This document shows positions 1 to 8,287 of a DNA stretch of 64,000 nt, piece by piece. The stretch is from SIG454 sp045578465 (lineage in GTDB: Bacteria; Bacillota; Clostridia; Monoglobales; Monoglobaceae). Every line of letters starts with the position of its first letter. Within the stretch, counting starts at the first letter, position 1. The stretch lies in contig JAZNKJ010000016.1 in NCBI GenBank assembly GCA_045578465.1, forward strand, positions 5,142-69,141. The letters are read 5' to 3'. The translations under genes and the position numbers were made by a program. Under the pieces are notes generated by a model. That model ran no database searches. It had not been told where the DNA came from and saw nothing but the letters and a program-made list of their open reading frames with translations.

Positions 1-1073
1 TCCTCAGTTTCGGTATCCTTAACGCGTCGCATAATTTCCGTTAAGAAAAGGTTTGCAACATTCTTATATTCAGGATAAATTGCAACAGTTTCGTCATAGA
101 AATCGGAAAGGTATTTTTCCAAAGTGATAACTCTTGCATCCTCGTCAGTAAGCTTATATTCGTTTACATATTTGTTTGCTCTCTCGTGTGGGAGAAGAGG
201 AATTCTTGCCTTTGCATTTTCGATGTCTTCTTCTGTAAATGTAATTGCTAAAACATCAGGCTCAGGGAAATAACGATAATCGTTTGCGTTTTCCTTTGTT
301 CGCATTGGGCTTGTTGTTCCCATTGCATCGTCAAAACGGCGTGTTTCCTGCTTAACAACTCCGCCATCTTCTAAGATTTCTGCCTGACGCTCAACCTCAT
401 ATTCAATGGCTCTTATAATTGAGCGCATAGAGTTCATATTTTTAAGCTCTGCGCGGTCGCCAAGCTTGTCGCTTCCAGCTGGTTTTAATGAAATATTAAC
501 ATCGGCACGGATAGAGCCTTCCTGCATCTTAGCGTCGCAAACGCCAAGATATTTAAGATAAAGACCGATTTTTGAAACAACCTCGGCTGCCTCTTCTGCT
601 GACTTAATATCAGGCTCTGTAACGATTTCGATAAGAGGAACAGAGCAACGGTTAAAGTCCGCCCAACTCTGATTATGATAATCATCGTGAACGAGCTTTC
701 CTGCGTCTTCTTCCAAATGGATACGGTTAATTCTTACAACATTTCCTGTTGAAAGCTCTAATTTACCGTTTATACAAAGAGGTAAATCAAGCTGAGAAAT
801 CTGGTATGCCTTCGGATTGTCAGGATAAAAATAGTTCTTTCTGTCAAATCTTGAATAGCGGTTGATTTCGCAACCAAAAGCAAGACCTGCTCTTATTGCA
901 AACTCCACTGCGGATTGGTTTATAATAGGGAGCGCCCCAGGCTGACCTGTGCAGACAGGACAGATGTGGGTATTCGGTGCTCCGCCGAACTCAGCACTGC
1001 AAGAACAGAAAACCTTAGCATTGGTTGAAAGCTCGGCATGTATTTCAAGTCCTATGACTGTATCAAACTTCAT
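1..1073 (-). CDS. gatB: Aspartyl/glutamyl-tRNA amidotransferase subunit B (partial, runs off the window)
   Basis: GatB binds mischarged Glu-tRNA(Gln) or Asp-tRNA(Asn) and activates the side chain for amidation with ammonia from GatA. The visible N-terminal ~357 residues begin MKFDTVIGLEIHAEL and contain the GatB signature blocks GQPGALP and the RKNYFYPDNPKAYQISQ region. Zinc-site cysteines lie near residues 22-43 (VFCSCSAEF, HICPVC). The ATG at 1073 is 26 bp downstream of the gatA stop. The frame is open to the left edge, so the tail domain is missing only because of the window. The identification is secure; it is the third gene of a gatCAB operon. Confidence 0.96.
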   Translation of the reverse strand, partial: MKFDTVIGLEIHAELSTNAKVFCSCSAEFGGAPNTHICPVCTGQPGALPIINQSAVEFAIRAGLAFGCEINRYSRFDRKNYFYPDNPKAYQISQLDLPLCINGKLELSTGNVVRINRIHLEEDAGKLVHDDYHNQSWADFNRCSVPLIEIVTEPDIKSAEEAAEVVSKIGLYLKYLGVCDAKMQEGSIRADVNISLKPAGSDKLGDRAELKNMNSMRSIIRAIEYEVERQAEILEDGGVVKQETRRFDDAMGTTSPMRTKENANDYRYFPEPDVLAITFTEEDIENAKARIPLLPHERANKYVNEYKLTDEDARVITLEKYLSDFYDETVAIYPEYKNVANLFLTEIMRRVKDTETE

Positions 1074-1099
1074 AATAAAACGCCTTTCTTTACTTTAAT

Positions 1100-2536
1100 T
1101 TAGATGTTTGCGTATTTTCTTTCGAATTCTCTTTCATAAATGTCTGCAAACTGGATAGCCTTTGCATCGTCAAACTGTTTAGCGGAAATTGAGAATCCGA
1201 TTGGCATTCCGTTTTTATCGTATCCGCAAGGAACGGAGATTGCAGGAATACCTACGATATTTGCTGTAACTGTGCAGATGTCTGCAAGATACATCTTAAC
1301 AGGATCATCAATGTTCTGGTCGCATCCGTAAGCAACAGTTGGAGCAGTCGGTGTAAGCATAACATCGCACTTTTCAAAAATGTCTGCCTGCTCACGACGG
1401 AACTGCTGACGAACTGCCATTGCCTTTTTATAATAAGCGTCATAATATCCGCTTGAAAGTGCATATGTTCCAAGAAGAATTCTTCTCTTAACCTCGTCTC
1501 CGAAGCCCTCACTTCTGGACTTTTTAACAAGCTCATCATAGCTTAAAGGATTTTCAGTTCTATATCCATATTTAACGCCGTCATAACGGGAGAGGTTTGA
1601 GCTTGCCTCAGCACAAGCGAGGAGGTAGTAAGCAGAAACCGCATATTTAAGGGTTGGCATTGAAACCTCAACAAGCTCAGCCCCCTTTGATTTATAAAAA
1701 TCTGCAACCGCCATAACGGAAGCTTTAACCTCTTCGTCAATACCTTCTCCAAAGAATTCCTTTGGAAGACCGATTTTCTTGCCCTTTATGTCTTCGCCAA
1801 TGAGTGCGTTAAAATCAAGCTTAATATCACGGGAAGTGTGGTCGTTTTTATCTCTGCCTGAAATAACATTAAGGATTGTTCCGCAGTCCTGGGCAGAGTT
1901 TGCAAAAGGACCAATCTGGTCAAGGGAGCTACCGAAAGCAACAAGACCATAGCGGGAAACGCTTCCGTAAGTTGGCTTCATACCTGTTATACCGCAAAAT
2001 GCAGCAGGCTGACGGATTGAACCGCCTGTGTCTGAGCCAAGGGAACAAAGAGCCATATCCCCTGAAACCGCAACGGCACTACCGCCTGATGAACCACCAG
2101 GAACGCAAGATGGGTTAAACGGGTTTTTAGGTTTTGCATAATAGCAAGTCTGGGAAGAGCCACCCATAGCAAACTCGTCCATACTTGTCTTTCCTAATGT
2201 AACAATCCCCTCGGCGTTTAATTTTTCCATAACAGTTGCGTTATATGGCGGGATATAGCTTTCAAGCATTTTTGAGCCACAAGTGGTTTTAATTCCCATT
2301 GTGCAGATGTTATCCTTAATTGCCATTGGAATACCTGTAAGAGAAGAGGCCTCTCCTTTGGCAATTTTCTCGTCTGCTTTCTTCGCCATATTTAAAGCGT
2401 CTTCTTCGCAAACGGTTATATAAGCGCCTAATTTTTCGTTATTTGCCTTGATTTTTTTAATATATTCTTCCGTAAGTTCAACAGAGGAAATCTTTTTCTC
2501 ATCAAGCATTTGTCTTGCTTCTTTAATAGTTTTCAT
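1100..2536 (-). CDS. gatA: Aspartyl/glutamyl-tRNA amidotransferase subunit A
   Basis: The amidase subunit hydrolyses glutamine and passes ammonia to GatB. At 478 aa it has normal family length. The amidase-signature Lys-cisSer-Ser machinery is visible: the lysine in MAIKDNI (~residue 73), the glycine/serine-rich GGSSGGSAVA block (~148-157) and GSDTGGSIRQPA (~168-179) holding the nucleophilic serine. The ATG at 2536 follows an AGGAGG-like site and lies 11 bp past the gatC stop, so the three subunits are co-transcribed. An organism with GatCAB normally lacks GlnRS and/or AsnRS; that is inference, not seen here. Confidence 0.97.
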   Translation of the reverse strand: MKTIKEARQMLDEKKISSVELTEEYIKKIKANNEKLGAYITVCEEDALNMAKKADEKIAKGEASSLTGIPMAIKDNICTMGIKTTCGSKMLESYIPPYNATVMEKLNAEGIVTLGKTSMDEFAMGGSSQTCYYAKPKNPFNPSCVPGGSSGGSAVAVSGDMALCSLGSDTGGSIRQPAAFCGITGMKPTYGSVSRYGLVAFGSSLDQIGPFANSAQDCGTILNVISGRDKNDHTSRDIKLDFNALIGEDIKGKKIGLPKEFFGEGIDEEVKASVMAVADFYKSKGAELVEVSMPTLKYAVSAYYLLACAEASSNLSRYDGVKYGYRTENPLSYDELVKKSRSEGFGDEVKRRILLGTYALSSGYYDAYYKKAMAVRQQFRREQADIFEKCDVMLTPTAPTVAYGCDQNIDDPVKMYLADICTVTANIVGIPAISVPCGYDKNGMPIGFSISAKQFDDAKAIQFADIYEREFERKYANI

Positions 2537-2547
2537 AATTTTCCTCC

Positions 2548-2832
2548 TTAATCAACAACTTTCGGAACAACGAACTGGTTTTCCGTAGTTTCAGGGCCGT
2601 TTTCAACAATCTTGTCCATATCTGAAAAGGTTATAACCTCGTCAGTGCGCAGAGATGTGAAAGGAACGGCATTTGCCATATCAATAGGGTTATACTCAAA
2701 ATCTGACTCCCCGATTGTATCCATTAAATTCATAATATCCGTCATTTCTTTGCCGTAGGATTCCATTTCCTCCTCGGATAAATAAAGACGGGAAAGCTCA
2801 CAAAGAGTAGTTAAATCTTCCTTTGTAATCAT
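2548..2832 (-). CDS. gatC: Aspartyl/glutamyl-tRNA amidotransferase subunit C
   Basis: GatC is a small scaffold that wraps around GatA and stabilises the complex. The 94-aa protein begins MITKEDLTTLCELSRLYLSE, has the conserved central helix YGKEMTDIMNLMDTI and the C-terminal LRTDEV motif. I chose the ATG at 2832 because AAGGAGG sits 7 nt upstream and the product then has the usual family length; an upstream in-frame start at 2865 would add 11 residues atypical for GatC. It is the first gene of gatC-gatA-gatB, with a consensus promoter about 55 bp upstream. Confidence 0.94.
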   Translation of the reverse strand: MITKEDLTTLCELSRLYLSEEEMESYGKEMTDIMNLMDTIGESDFEYNPIDMANAVPFTSLRTDEVITFSDMDKIVENGPETTENQFVVPKVVD

Positions 2833-2885
2833 AATTTGCCTCCTTAAAAACGCCGAAGCGCTCATAAATAATCACAGATAAAGTT

Positions 2886-2914
2886 ATTATACCCTAAATT
2901 TACAAATTTTTCAA
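2886..2914 (-). promoter_or_regulatory. Sigma-A-type promoter of gatCAB
   Basis: On the minus strand TTGAAA (2909-2914) and TATAAT (2886-2891) are separated by 17 bp, directly upstream of gatC. It lies back to back with the etfB promoter. Confidence 0.8.
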
Positions 2915-2958
2915 GAGCATTTAAGGATATTTGAAAGAAAATATTTGAAAATATTTAC

Positions 2959-2987
2959 TTGATATTAAGACATTAGTATGTTATAAT
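2959..2987 (+). promoter_or_regulatory. Sigma-A-type promoter of the etfB operon
   Basis: TTGATA (2959-2964), a 17-bp spacer and TATAAT (2982-2987) with an extended TGT element precede etfB by about 40 bp. Confidence 0.85.
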
Positions 2988-3027
2988 TATTTTATATGTT
3001 AAATTATTACTCAAAAGGGAGAAAGAA

Positions 3028-3816
3028 ATGGATATTTTGGTATGTATAAAGCAGGTTCCGGGGTCCAGCAATGTTGAGGTTGATCCGGTTACAGGCGTTT
3101 TAAAAAGAGACGGCATTCAAAGCAAAATGAATCCTTATGATTTATATGGCATTGAGCTTGCCTTAAATTTAACCGAAAAGCACGGCGGGAAGGTTGATGT
3201 TATAACAATGGGCCCTCCTCAGGCAAAGGCGGTTATAACAGAAGCAATTTGTATGGGGGCAGAAAGCGGAACAGTCCTTTCTGACCGTAAGTTTGCAGGG
3301 GCAGATGTTCTTGCAACAGCCTATACAATTTCTCAGGGTATTAAAAAGACAGGTGAATATGACCTTATTATCTGCGGTAAGCAGACAACAGACGGCGATA
3401 CTGCTCAGGTTGGAGCAGAGGTTGCAGAATTTTTAAATATTCCTAATGTTGCCAATGTTCTTTCTGTTAAAGATATAGCAGACGGGGAGATAACCCTTAA
3501 AGCATCTATGGACGAAAAAACCGCAGAAATGACAATTAAAATGCCTTGCCTTATTTCAGTTGACGGGGATATAAATTCTCCGAGACTTCCATCCTATAAG
3601 GTTATGAAAAGCGTTTCCGATGAGAAGATAACTTTCTTCTCTCTTGCGGATTTTAACGATAAAAATGAGAAAAACTACGGCCTTTCAGGCTCAGCGACTC
3701 AGGTTGAAAGAATTTTCCCGCCTGAGAAAAATACTGAGAAGCGCTCAATTGACGGCACACCGAGTCAGCAGGCGGAGGGGCTTTATAATCTTATCCGCGA
3801 AAGAAAATTAGTATAG
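3028..3816 (+). CDS. etfB: Electron transfer flavoprotein beta subunit
   Basis: EtfB pairs with EtfA to carry FAD (and AMP or a second, bifurcating FAD). The 262-aa protein opens MDILVCIKQVPGSSNVEVDP and carries the typical EtfB stretches MNPYDLYGIELAL, CGKQTTDGDTAQVG and SLISVDGDINSPRLPSY-like text. A GGGAG site precedes the ATG, and etfA starts 11 bp after the stop. The order etfB-etfA-FAD oxidase matches lctBCD of Acetobacterium woodii, so a role in flavin-based electron confurcation or bifurcation is inferred from context. Confidence 0.95.
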   Translation: MDILVCIKQVPGSSNVEVDPVTGVLKRDGIQSKMNPYDLYGIELALNLTEKHGGKVDVITMGPPQAKAVITEAICMGAESGTVLSDRKFAGADVLATAYTISQGIKKTGEYDLIICGKQTTDGDTAQVGAEVAEFLNIPNVANVLSVKDIADGEITLKASMDEKTAEMTIKMPCLISVDGDINSPRLPSYKVMKSVSDEKITFFSLADFNDKNEKNYGLSGSATQVERIFPPEKNTEKRSIDGTPSQQAEGLYNLIRERKLV

Positions 3817-3827
3817 GAGGGGACGAA

Positions 3828-5018
3828 ATGGGAAATTTGGTTATAAATCATAATTTAGTTACAGAAGATAAGGCCCAGGCTCTTGTTAAAATTTGTCCCT
3901 TTGGTGCTATTTCTTATGAAGGCGGAAAGCTTGATATTTCCTCAGCTTGTAAGATGTGTAAAATGTGCGTCAAAAAAGGCGAAGGCCTTGTTTCTTATGA
4001 GGAAGACGAGGTTAAGGCAAAGGTTGATAAGGACCTCTGGAGGGGCGTCTGCGTTTATGTTGACCACCTTGCAGGGAAGATACATAGAGTTACATATGAG
4101 CTTTTAGGTAAAGCAAACGAGCTTGCAAAGGTAACAGGGCATCCTGTATATGCTTTGGTTATAGGCTCTGATTTAGGGGATAGCATAAATAAACTCCTCC
4201 ACTACGGAGTGGACAAGGTATTCGTTTATGATGACCCTGAGCTTAAAGATTTCAGAATTGAGCCATACACAGAGGCGTTCTGCGATTTTATTGAAAAGGT
4301 TAAGCCATCTTCAATTTTAATTGGCGCAACCAATATCGGCCGCCAGCTTGCTCCCCGTGTTGCGGCAAGAAGAAGAGCAGGGCTTACAGCGGACTGCACA
4401 GTCCTCCAGATGAAAGAAAATACTGACCTTGTTCAAATTCGTCCTGCCTTTGGCGGAAACATTATGGCGCAGATTATTTCTCCTGACACCCGTCCTCAGT
4501 TCTGTACTGTAAGATATAAGGTGTTCTCTGAGCCTGCTCCAACAGAAGAGGCTCGTGGAGAGATAGTTAAGCTCACCGTTGCAGCCGAAAAATTAAAGTC
4601 AGACATAAAGGTTTTATCCTATACCGATAAACCAAAGGATATTGATATTTCTGAGTCGGATGTAATCGTTGCGGTTGGTCGTGGCGCTATGAGTGAGGGA
4701 ATGCGCGAGATGGCGAAAGAGCTTGCCGATTTATTGGGCGGGGTTGTTGCCTGCACAAGACCGCTTGTTGAAGAGAATATCTTTGATGCAAAAAGACAGA
4801 TTGGTCTTTCAGGAAGAACAGTTAAGCCGAAATTTATAATCTGCCTTGGTATTTCGGGGGCAGTTCAGTTTGCGGCTGGAATGAAATCCTCTGACTGCAT
4901 CGTTGCAATCAATACAGATAAAAATGCACCGATTTTCGATGTTGCTCATTATGCAATCGTGGGGGATGTCAATGAAATCGTGCCACAGCTTATCCAGAAT
5001 ATAAAGGAGGGACTTTAA
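3828..5018 (+). CDS. etfA: Electron transfer flavoprotein alpha subunit with N-terminal iron-sulfur domain
   Basis: The 396-aa protein contains the EtfA core (VYALVIGSDLGD at ~110, the GATNIGRQLAPRVAARRRAGLTADC block at ~180-204, and the C-terminal FAD site with SGRTVKPK and GISGAVQ). About 60 extra N-terminal residues hold Cys23, Cys41, Cys44 and Cys47 (CPFGAI followed by CKMCKMC), enough for one [4Fe-4S] cluster. Such ferredoxin-like extensions are known in EtfA partners of lactate dehydrogenase (LctC-type). It lies between etfB and the FAD dehydrogenase, which starts 2 nt after its stop. Confidence 0.93.
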   Translation: MGNLVINHNLVTEDKAQALVKICPFGAISYEGGKLDISSACKMCKMCVKKGEGLVSYEEDEVKAKVDKDLWRGVCVYVDHLAGKIHRVTYELLGKANELAKVTGHPVYALVIGSDLGDSINKLLHYGVDKVFVYDDPELKDFRIEPYTEAFCDFIEKVKPSSILIGATNIGRQLAPRVAARRRAGLTADCTVLQMKENTDLVQIRPAFGGNIMAQIISPDTRPQFCTVRYKVFSEPAPTEEARGEIVKLTVAAEKLKSDIKVLSYTDKPKDIDISESDVIVAVGRGAMSEGMREMAKELADLLGGVVACTRPLVEENIFDAKRQIGLSGRTVKPKFIICLGISGAVQFAAGMKSSDCIVAINTDKNAPIFDVAHYAIVGDVNEIVPQLIQNIKEGL

Positions 5019-5020
5019 TA

Positions 5021-6415
5021 ATGTATAATAAATTAACTGTTGAAGATATAAAAAAGCTCTCCCAGATTGTTGGAGAAGAAAATGTTTTAGTTGGAGACAG
5101 CATAAGTCCCGATTATGCTCACGATGAGCTTGGAACAGTTGAGAAAATGCCTGATGCTTTGGTAAGAGTTTCAACAACTGAGGAAATCTCCGAAATTATG
5201 AAGCTTGCCTGGGACAGAGTTATCCCCGTAACCGTTCGCGGAAGCGGAACAGGCCTCGTTGGTGCGGCGGTTCCCGTTTGCGGAGGAATTCTCCTTGAAA
5301 CAACAAAAATGAATAAAATAATTGAGCTTGACAGCGACAATCTAACTGTTACTGTTCAGCCTGGCGTTCTTTTAATGGAGCTTGCGGCGTTCGTGGAGGA
5401 AAACGACTTTATGTATCCACCTGATCCGGGCGAAAAGTCTGCCACAATCGGCGGAAATATTTCCACAAATGCAGGCGGAATGAGAGCTGTTAAATACGGC
5501 GTAACAAGAGACTATGTCCGTGCTTTGACAGTTGTTATGCCAAACGGCGAAATTGTTAAGCTTGGGGCAAAGGTTGCGAAAAACAGCTCAGGTTTCAGTC
5601 TTAAAGACCTGGTTGTAGGCTCAGAGGGAACTCTTTGTATAATCACGGAAGCAGTCCTTGATATTATCCCTCTTCCAAAGCTTTCAGTAAGCCTTTTGGT
5701 GCCATTTGCGGATATGAAGAGCGCAATTGAAGCAGTTCCGAAAATTTTCAGATCCAAGGTTACACCGACTGCCATTGAATATATGTCAAGAGATACAATT
5801 CTTTTTGCAGAGGACTATCTTGGTAAGAAATTCCCTGATAAGAAAAACGATGCCTATATCCTTTTAACCTTTGATGGCAACACACAGGCTCAGGTTGATG
5901 AGGATATGAAAGCCGTTGCAGATTTATGCCTTGAAATCGGCGCTGTTGATGTTTATATAGTTGATACGGAAGAAAGAAAGAAAGCGGTTTGGTCCGCTCG
6001 TGGAGCTTTCCTTGAAGCGATAAAGGCGTCAACACCTGAAATGGACGAGTGCGATGTTGTTGTTCCTGTAAATAAGGTTGACGAGTTTATAAGATTTACT
6101 CATAAGCTTGCGGAAGATATGAAAGTCAGAATTCCAAGCTTTGGCCACGCAGGAGACGGCAATTTACATATTTATATCTGCCGTGATGAGCTTCCTGACG
6201 ATAAGTGGGAAAAAGTTCTTGAAGAATGCTTTGACAGAATGTATGAAAAAGCGGAAGAGCTTGGCGGTCTTGTTTCAGGAGAACACGGTATCGGCTATGC
6301 CAAAAAGGGCTATCTTAAAGACCAGCTCGGCGATGTGCCGATTGCAATTATGCAGGGCATAAAGAAAGTTTTCGATGAAAAGAACATTTTAAACCCTGAA
6401 AAAGTTTGCTTCTAA
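5021..6415 (+). CDS. FAD-linked (S/R)-2-hydroxyacid dehydrogenase, GlcD/LctD type
   Basis: A 464-aa VAO/PCMH flavoprotein of the glycolate-oxidase-D/D-lactate-dehydrogenase family. Seen: the PP-loop region (VRGSGTGLVGAAVPVCGG, ~75-92), PPDPGEKSATIGGNISTNAGG (~127-147), VGSEGTLCIITEA (~200) and the C-terminal HAGDGNLHIYICRDE and SGEHGIGYAKKGY. The operon etfB-etfA-this gene resembles the electron-confurcating lactate dehydrogenase, in which lactate oxidation with NAD+ is driven by ferredoxin. No lactate permease or racemase is adjacent, so glycolate or another 2-hydroxyacid remains possible. Confidence 0.88.
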   Translation: MYNKLTVEDIKKLSQIVGEENVLVGDSISPDYAHDELGTVEKMPDALVRVSTTEEISEIMKLAWDRVIPVTVRGSGTGLVGAAVPVCGGILLETTKMNKIIELDSDNLTVTVQPGVLLMELAAFVEENDFMYPPDPGEKSATIGGNISTNAGGMRAVKYGVTRDYVRALTVVMPNGEIVKLGAKVAKNSSGFSLKDLVVGSEGTLCIITEAVLDIIPLPKLSVSLLVPFADMKSAIEAVPKIFRSKVTPTAIEYMSRDTILFAEDYLGKKFPDKKNDAYILLTFDGNTQAQVDEDMKAVADLCLEIGAVDVYIVDTEERKKAVWSARGAFLEAIKASTPEMDECDVVVPVNKVDEFIRFTHKLAEDMKVRIPSFGHAGDGNLHIYICRDELPDDKWEKVLEECFDRMYEKAEELGGLVSGEHGIGYAKKGYLKDQLGDVPIAIMQGIKKVFDEKNILNPEKVCF

Positions 6416-6422
6416 AAATTAG

Positions 6423-6458
6423 AAAGACAATTCTTTGAAAAAAGAATTGTCTTTTTTT
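6423..6458. terminator. Bidirectional intrinsic terminator between etf operon and araC
   Basis: A 14-bp perfect stem (6423-6436 with 6441-6454) closes a GAAA tetraloop and is followed by seven T; the A-run on the left serves the convergent regulator gene. Confidence 0.9.
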
Positions 6459-6461
6459 ATT

Positions 6462-7337
6462 TTATGGGGTTTTAACTGAATTTTTATAGTCGGTTGGGGT
6501 CATATTAGTAATCTTTTTAAAAACTGTTGAAAAATAATGGGGGTTATCAAAGGCGAGCAAATCTGAAATCTGGGTGAAGTTATATTTTTCCTCCCGTATA
6601 AGCTTTTTTGCCTCCCGAATTTTATTCCGAAGAATATATTCCAAGATGGTATAGCCTGAAACTGTTTTAAAAATTCTTGAAATATATGTTCGTGAATAGT
6701 TTAGCTCGTTGCAAATTGTTTCAACAGAAATCTTGCTGTATGTATTTTCTTCAATTATTTGAATGACCTGAGAAACAAGATGATTTTCCATACTCTCTTT
6801 TGAGGGGAAAATCCGCAAATCCTGATTGTCGTTTTCGCTTCGTATGAGCATTATCAAAAATTGTTCAAGGTAGGTTTTAATCATTTGCTGTCCACCAATC
6901 GGTGGGTTTTCTTTAAGTTCAAGTTTTATGTCAGATGTGCCCATAGAGTTAAAAGTCTGAGTATATTCTTCGATAATAGTAGAAATATGTTTTTTTAGTT
7001 TGGAGGGCACCGTCATAGTCTTTCCTTTAAAAAAGCTCATAGCCTCGGAGGAGGAAACAAAGGAAATAACAAAAACATTAGCGGCAGCTTCCTTGTCGGT
7101 TTTAATTGTGTGGAACTCGTTAGGTTTATGGAAAATAACCTCGCCCTGCTTTAAATAAAAGTCCTTGTTATTAGCTTTTATTTTCACATTACCCGCGTCT
7201 ACATATACCATTTCCCAAAAATTGTGGCTCTCTCCGTCATAAACATAGTTCTTATCAAATTCGTAATAGTGTATTGTAACAATTTTATTTATGCTGATGA
7301 GATTTGCAATTTTGTGTTTTATATAATTTAATTTCAT
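6462..7337 (-). CDS. AraC-family transcriptional regulator
   Basis: A 291-aa regulator with an N-terminal cupin-like sensory domain (~residues 20-120; YVDAGNVKIKANNKDFYL and GEVIFHKPNEFHTI are typical sugar-sensing AraC text) and a C-terminal double HTH (~190-288), including YSRTYISRIFKTVSGYTI and NPHYFSTVFKKITNMTPTDYK. It is divergent from an isomerase plus two oxidoreductase genes and probably controls them in response to their substrate. The ATG at 7337 gives a normal length. The ligand is unknown. Confidence 0.9.
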   Translation of the reverse strand: MKLNYIKHKIANLISINKIVTIHYYEFDKNYVYDGESHNFWEMVYVDAGNVKIKANNKDFYLKQGEVIFHKPNEFHTIKTDKEAAANVFVISFVSSSEAMSFFKGKTMTVPSKLKKHISTIIEEYTQTFNSMGTSDIKLELKENPPIGGQQMIKTYLEQFLIMLIRSENDNQDLRIFPSKESMENHLVSQVIQIIEENTYSKISVETICNELNYSRTYISRIFKTVSGYTILEYILRNKIREAKKLIREEKYNFTQISDLLAFDNPHYFSTVFKKITNMTPTDYKNSVKTP

Positions 7338-7405
7338 TTCACAACCCCTTGTTTACAAAATCATACCTTTTGGATAAAAAAATATATTCCAAACCTCTTA
7401 TTTGT

Positions 7406-7434
7406 ATTTTATCATATAAGTAACAAATAATCAA
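7406..7434 (-). promoter_or_regulatory. Promoter of the AraC-type regulator gene
   Basis: On the minus strand TTGATT (7429-7434), a 17-bp spacer and TAAAAT (7406-7411) with an extended TGA. It overlaps the leader and RBS of the divergent isomerase gene. No comparable consensus -35/-10 is visible for the isomerase itself, which would fit activator-dependent expression. Confidence 0.55.
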
Positions 7435-7448
7435 GGAGGGATTTTTCT

Positions 7449-8285
7449 ATGAAAAAAGGTATTAGTATTTGGTCTTTCGCAGAGCCGGACCTTAAAAAGT
7501 GTATGCTTCTTGCAAAAGATGCAGGCTTTGACGGAATTGAACTTGCTCTTGATGAACACGGAATGGTTTCAATGGACTCAACAGAGGAAGATATCAAAAA
7601 GGTAAAGGATATGGCTGACGAGATAGGGTTAGAGCTTTACAGCGTTGCCAGCGGTCTTTATTGGACATATAATTATACATCAGCAAATGAAGAAAATGTT
7701 AAACGCGCAAAGGAAATAACAAAGAAACAGTTGCAGGTTGCCGCTTGGCTTGGCTGCGACACTATATTGGTTGTTCCCGGTGCCGTTGAGGTTGCTTTTG
7801 ACCCGGGCGAAGTTGTTGAATACGATACAGCTTATGAAAGAGCGTTATCTGCACTTCGTGAGCTTGCTCCTGTTGCGGAAAGCCTTGGCGTTTCTATCGG
7901 AGTTGAAAATGTTTGGAACAGATTTTTGCTCTCTCCTATGGAAATGGCACAGTTTATTGACGAAGTAGGAAGCGATTATGTGGGCTCATATTTTGATGTT
8001 GGGAATGTGTTATTCTCAGGCTATCCGGAGCACTGGATAAAGATTTTAAACAAGAGAATTAAGAAGGTTCACTTTAAAGATTACAGACGCGCCGCAGGCG
8101 ACTTGCACGGATTTGTTGACCTTCTCGCAGGAGAAGTTAACTGGCCAAATGTTATGGCAGAGCTTGAAAAAATCGGCTATGACGGCTGGGTTACAGCGGA
8201 AATGCTTCCGCCGTATACACATTATCCTGAGGCTATTCTTTATAACACATCATATTCTATGGATAAAATTTTAGGGAGGAAATAA
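7449..8285 (+). CDS. Sugar phosphate isomerase/epimerase (AP-endonuclease-2-like TIM barrel)
   Basis: The 278-aa protein matches the xylose-isomerase-like TIM-barrel family that includes hexulose and myo-inosose epimerases and dehydratases. Characteristic features are the start KKGISIWSFAEPDLKKCMLLAKDAGFDGIELAL, the metal-site segments VGVENVWN-like (SIGVENVWNRFLLSP), YFDVGNV, VHFKDYRR and the late GWVTAEM. AAGGAGG lies 8 nt before the ATG. It is followed after 2 nt by a Gfo/Idh/MocA gene, and a second one overlaps that, so the trio likely oxidises and epimerises one sugar or polyol. The substrate cannot be read from sequence. Confidence 0.88.
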   Translation: MKKGISIWSFAEPDLKKCMLLAKDAGFDGIELALDEHGMVSMDSTEEDIKKVKDMADEIGLELYSVASGLYWTYNYTSANEENVKRAKEITKKQLQVAAWLGCDTILVVPGAVEVAFDPGEVVEYDTAYERALSALRELAPVAESLGVSIGVENVWNRFLLSPMEMAQFIDEVGSDYVGSYFDVGNVLFSGYPEHWIKILNKRIKKVHFKDYRRAAGDLHGFVDLLAGEVNWPNVMAELEKIGYDGWVTAEMLPPYTHYPEAILYNTSYSMDKILGRK

Positions 8286-8287
8286 TT

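Noticed and set aside
485..685. 66-codon minus-strand frame inside gatB
   Set aside because: It is an alternative frame wholly within gatB with no RBS or family likeness; the same applies to the many other frames lying inside recognised genes.
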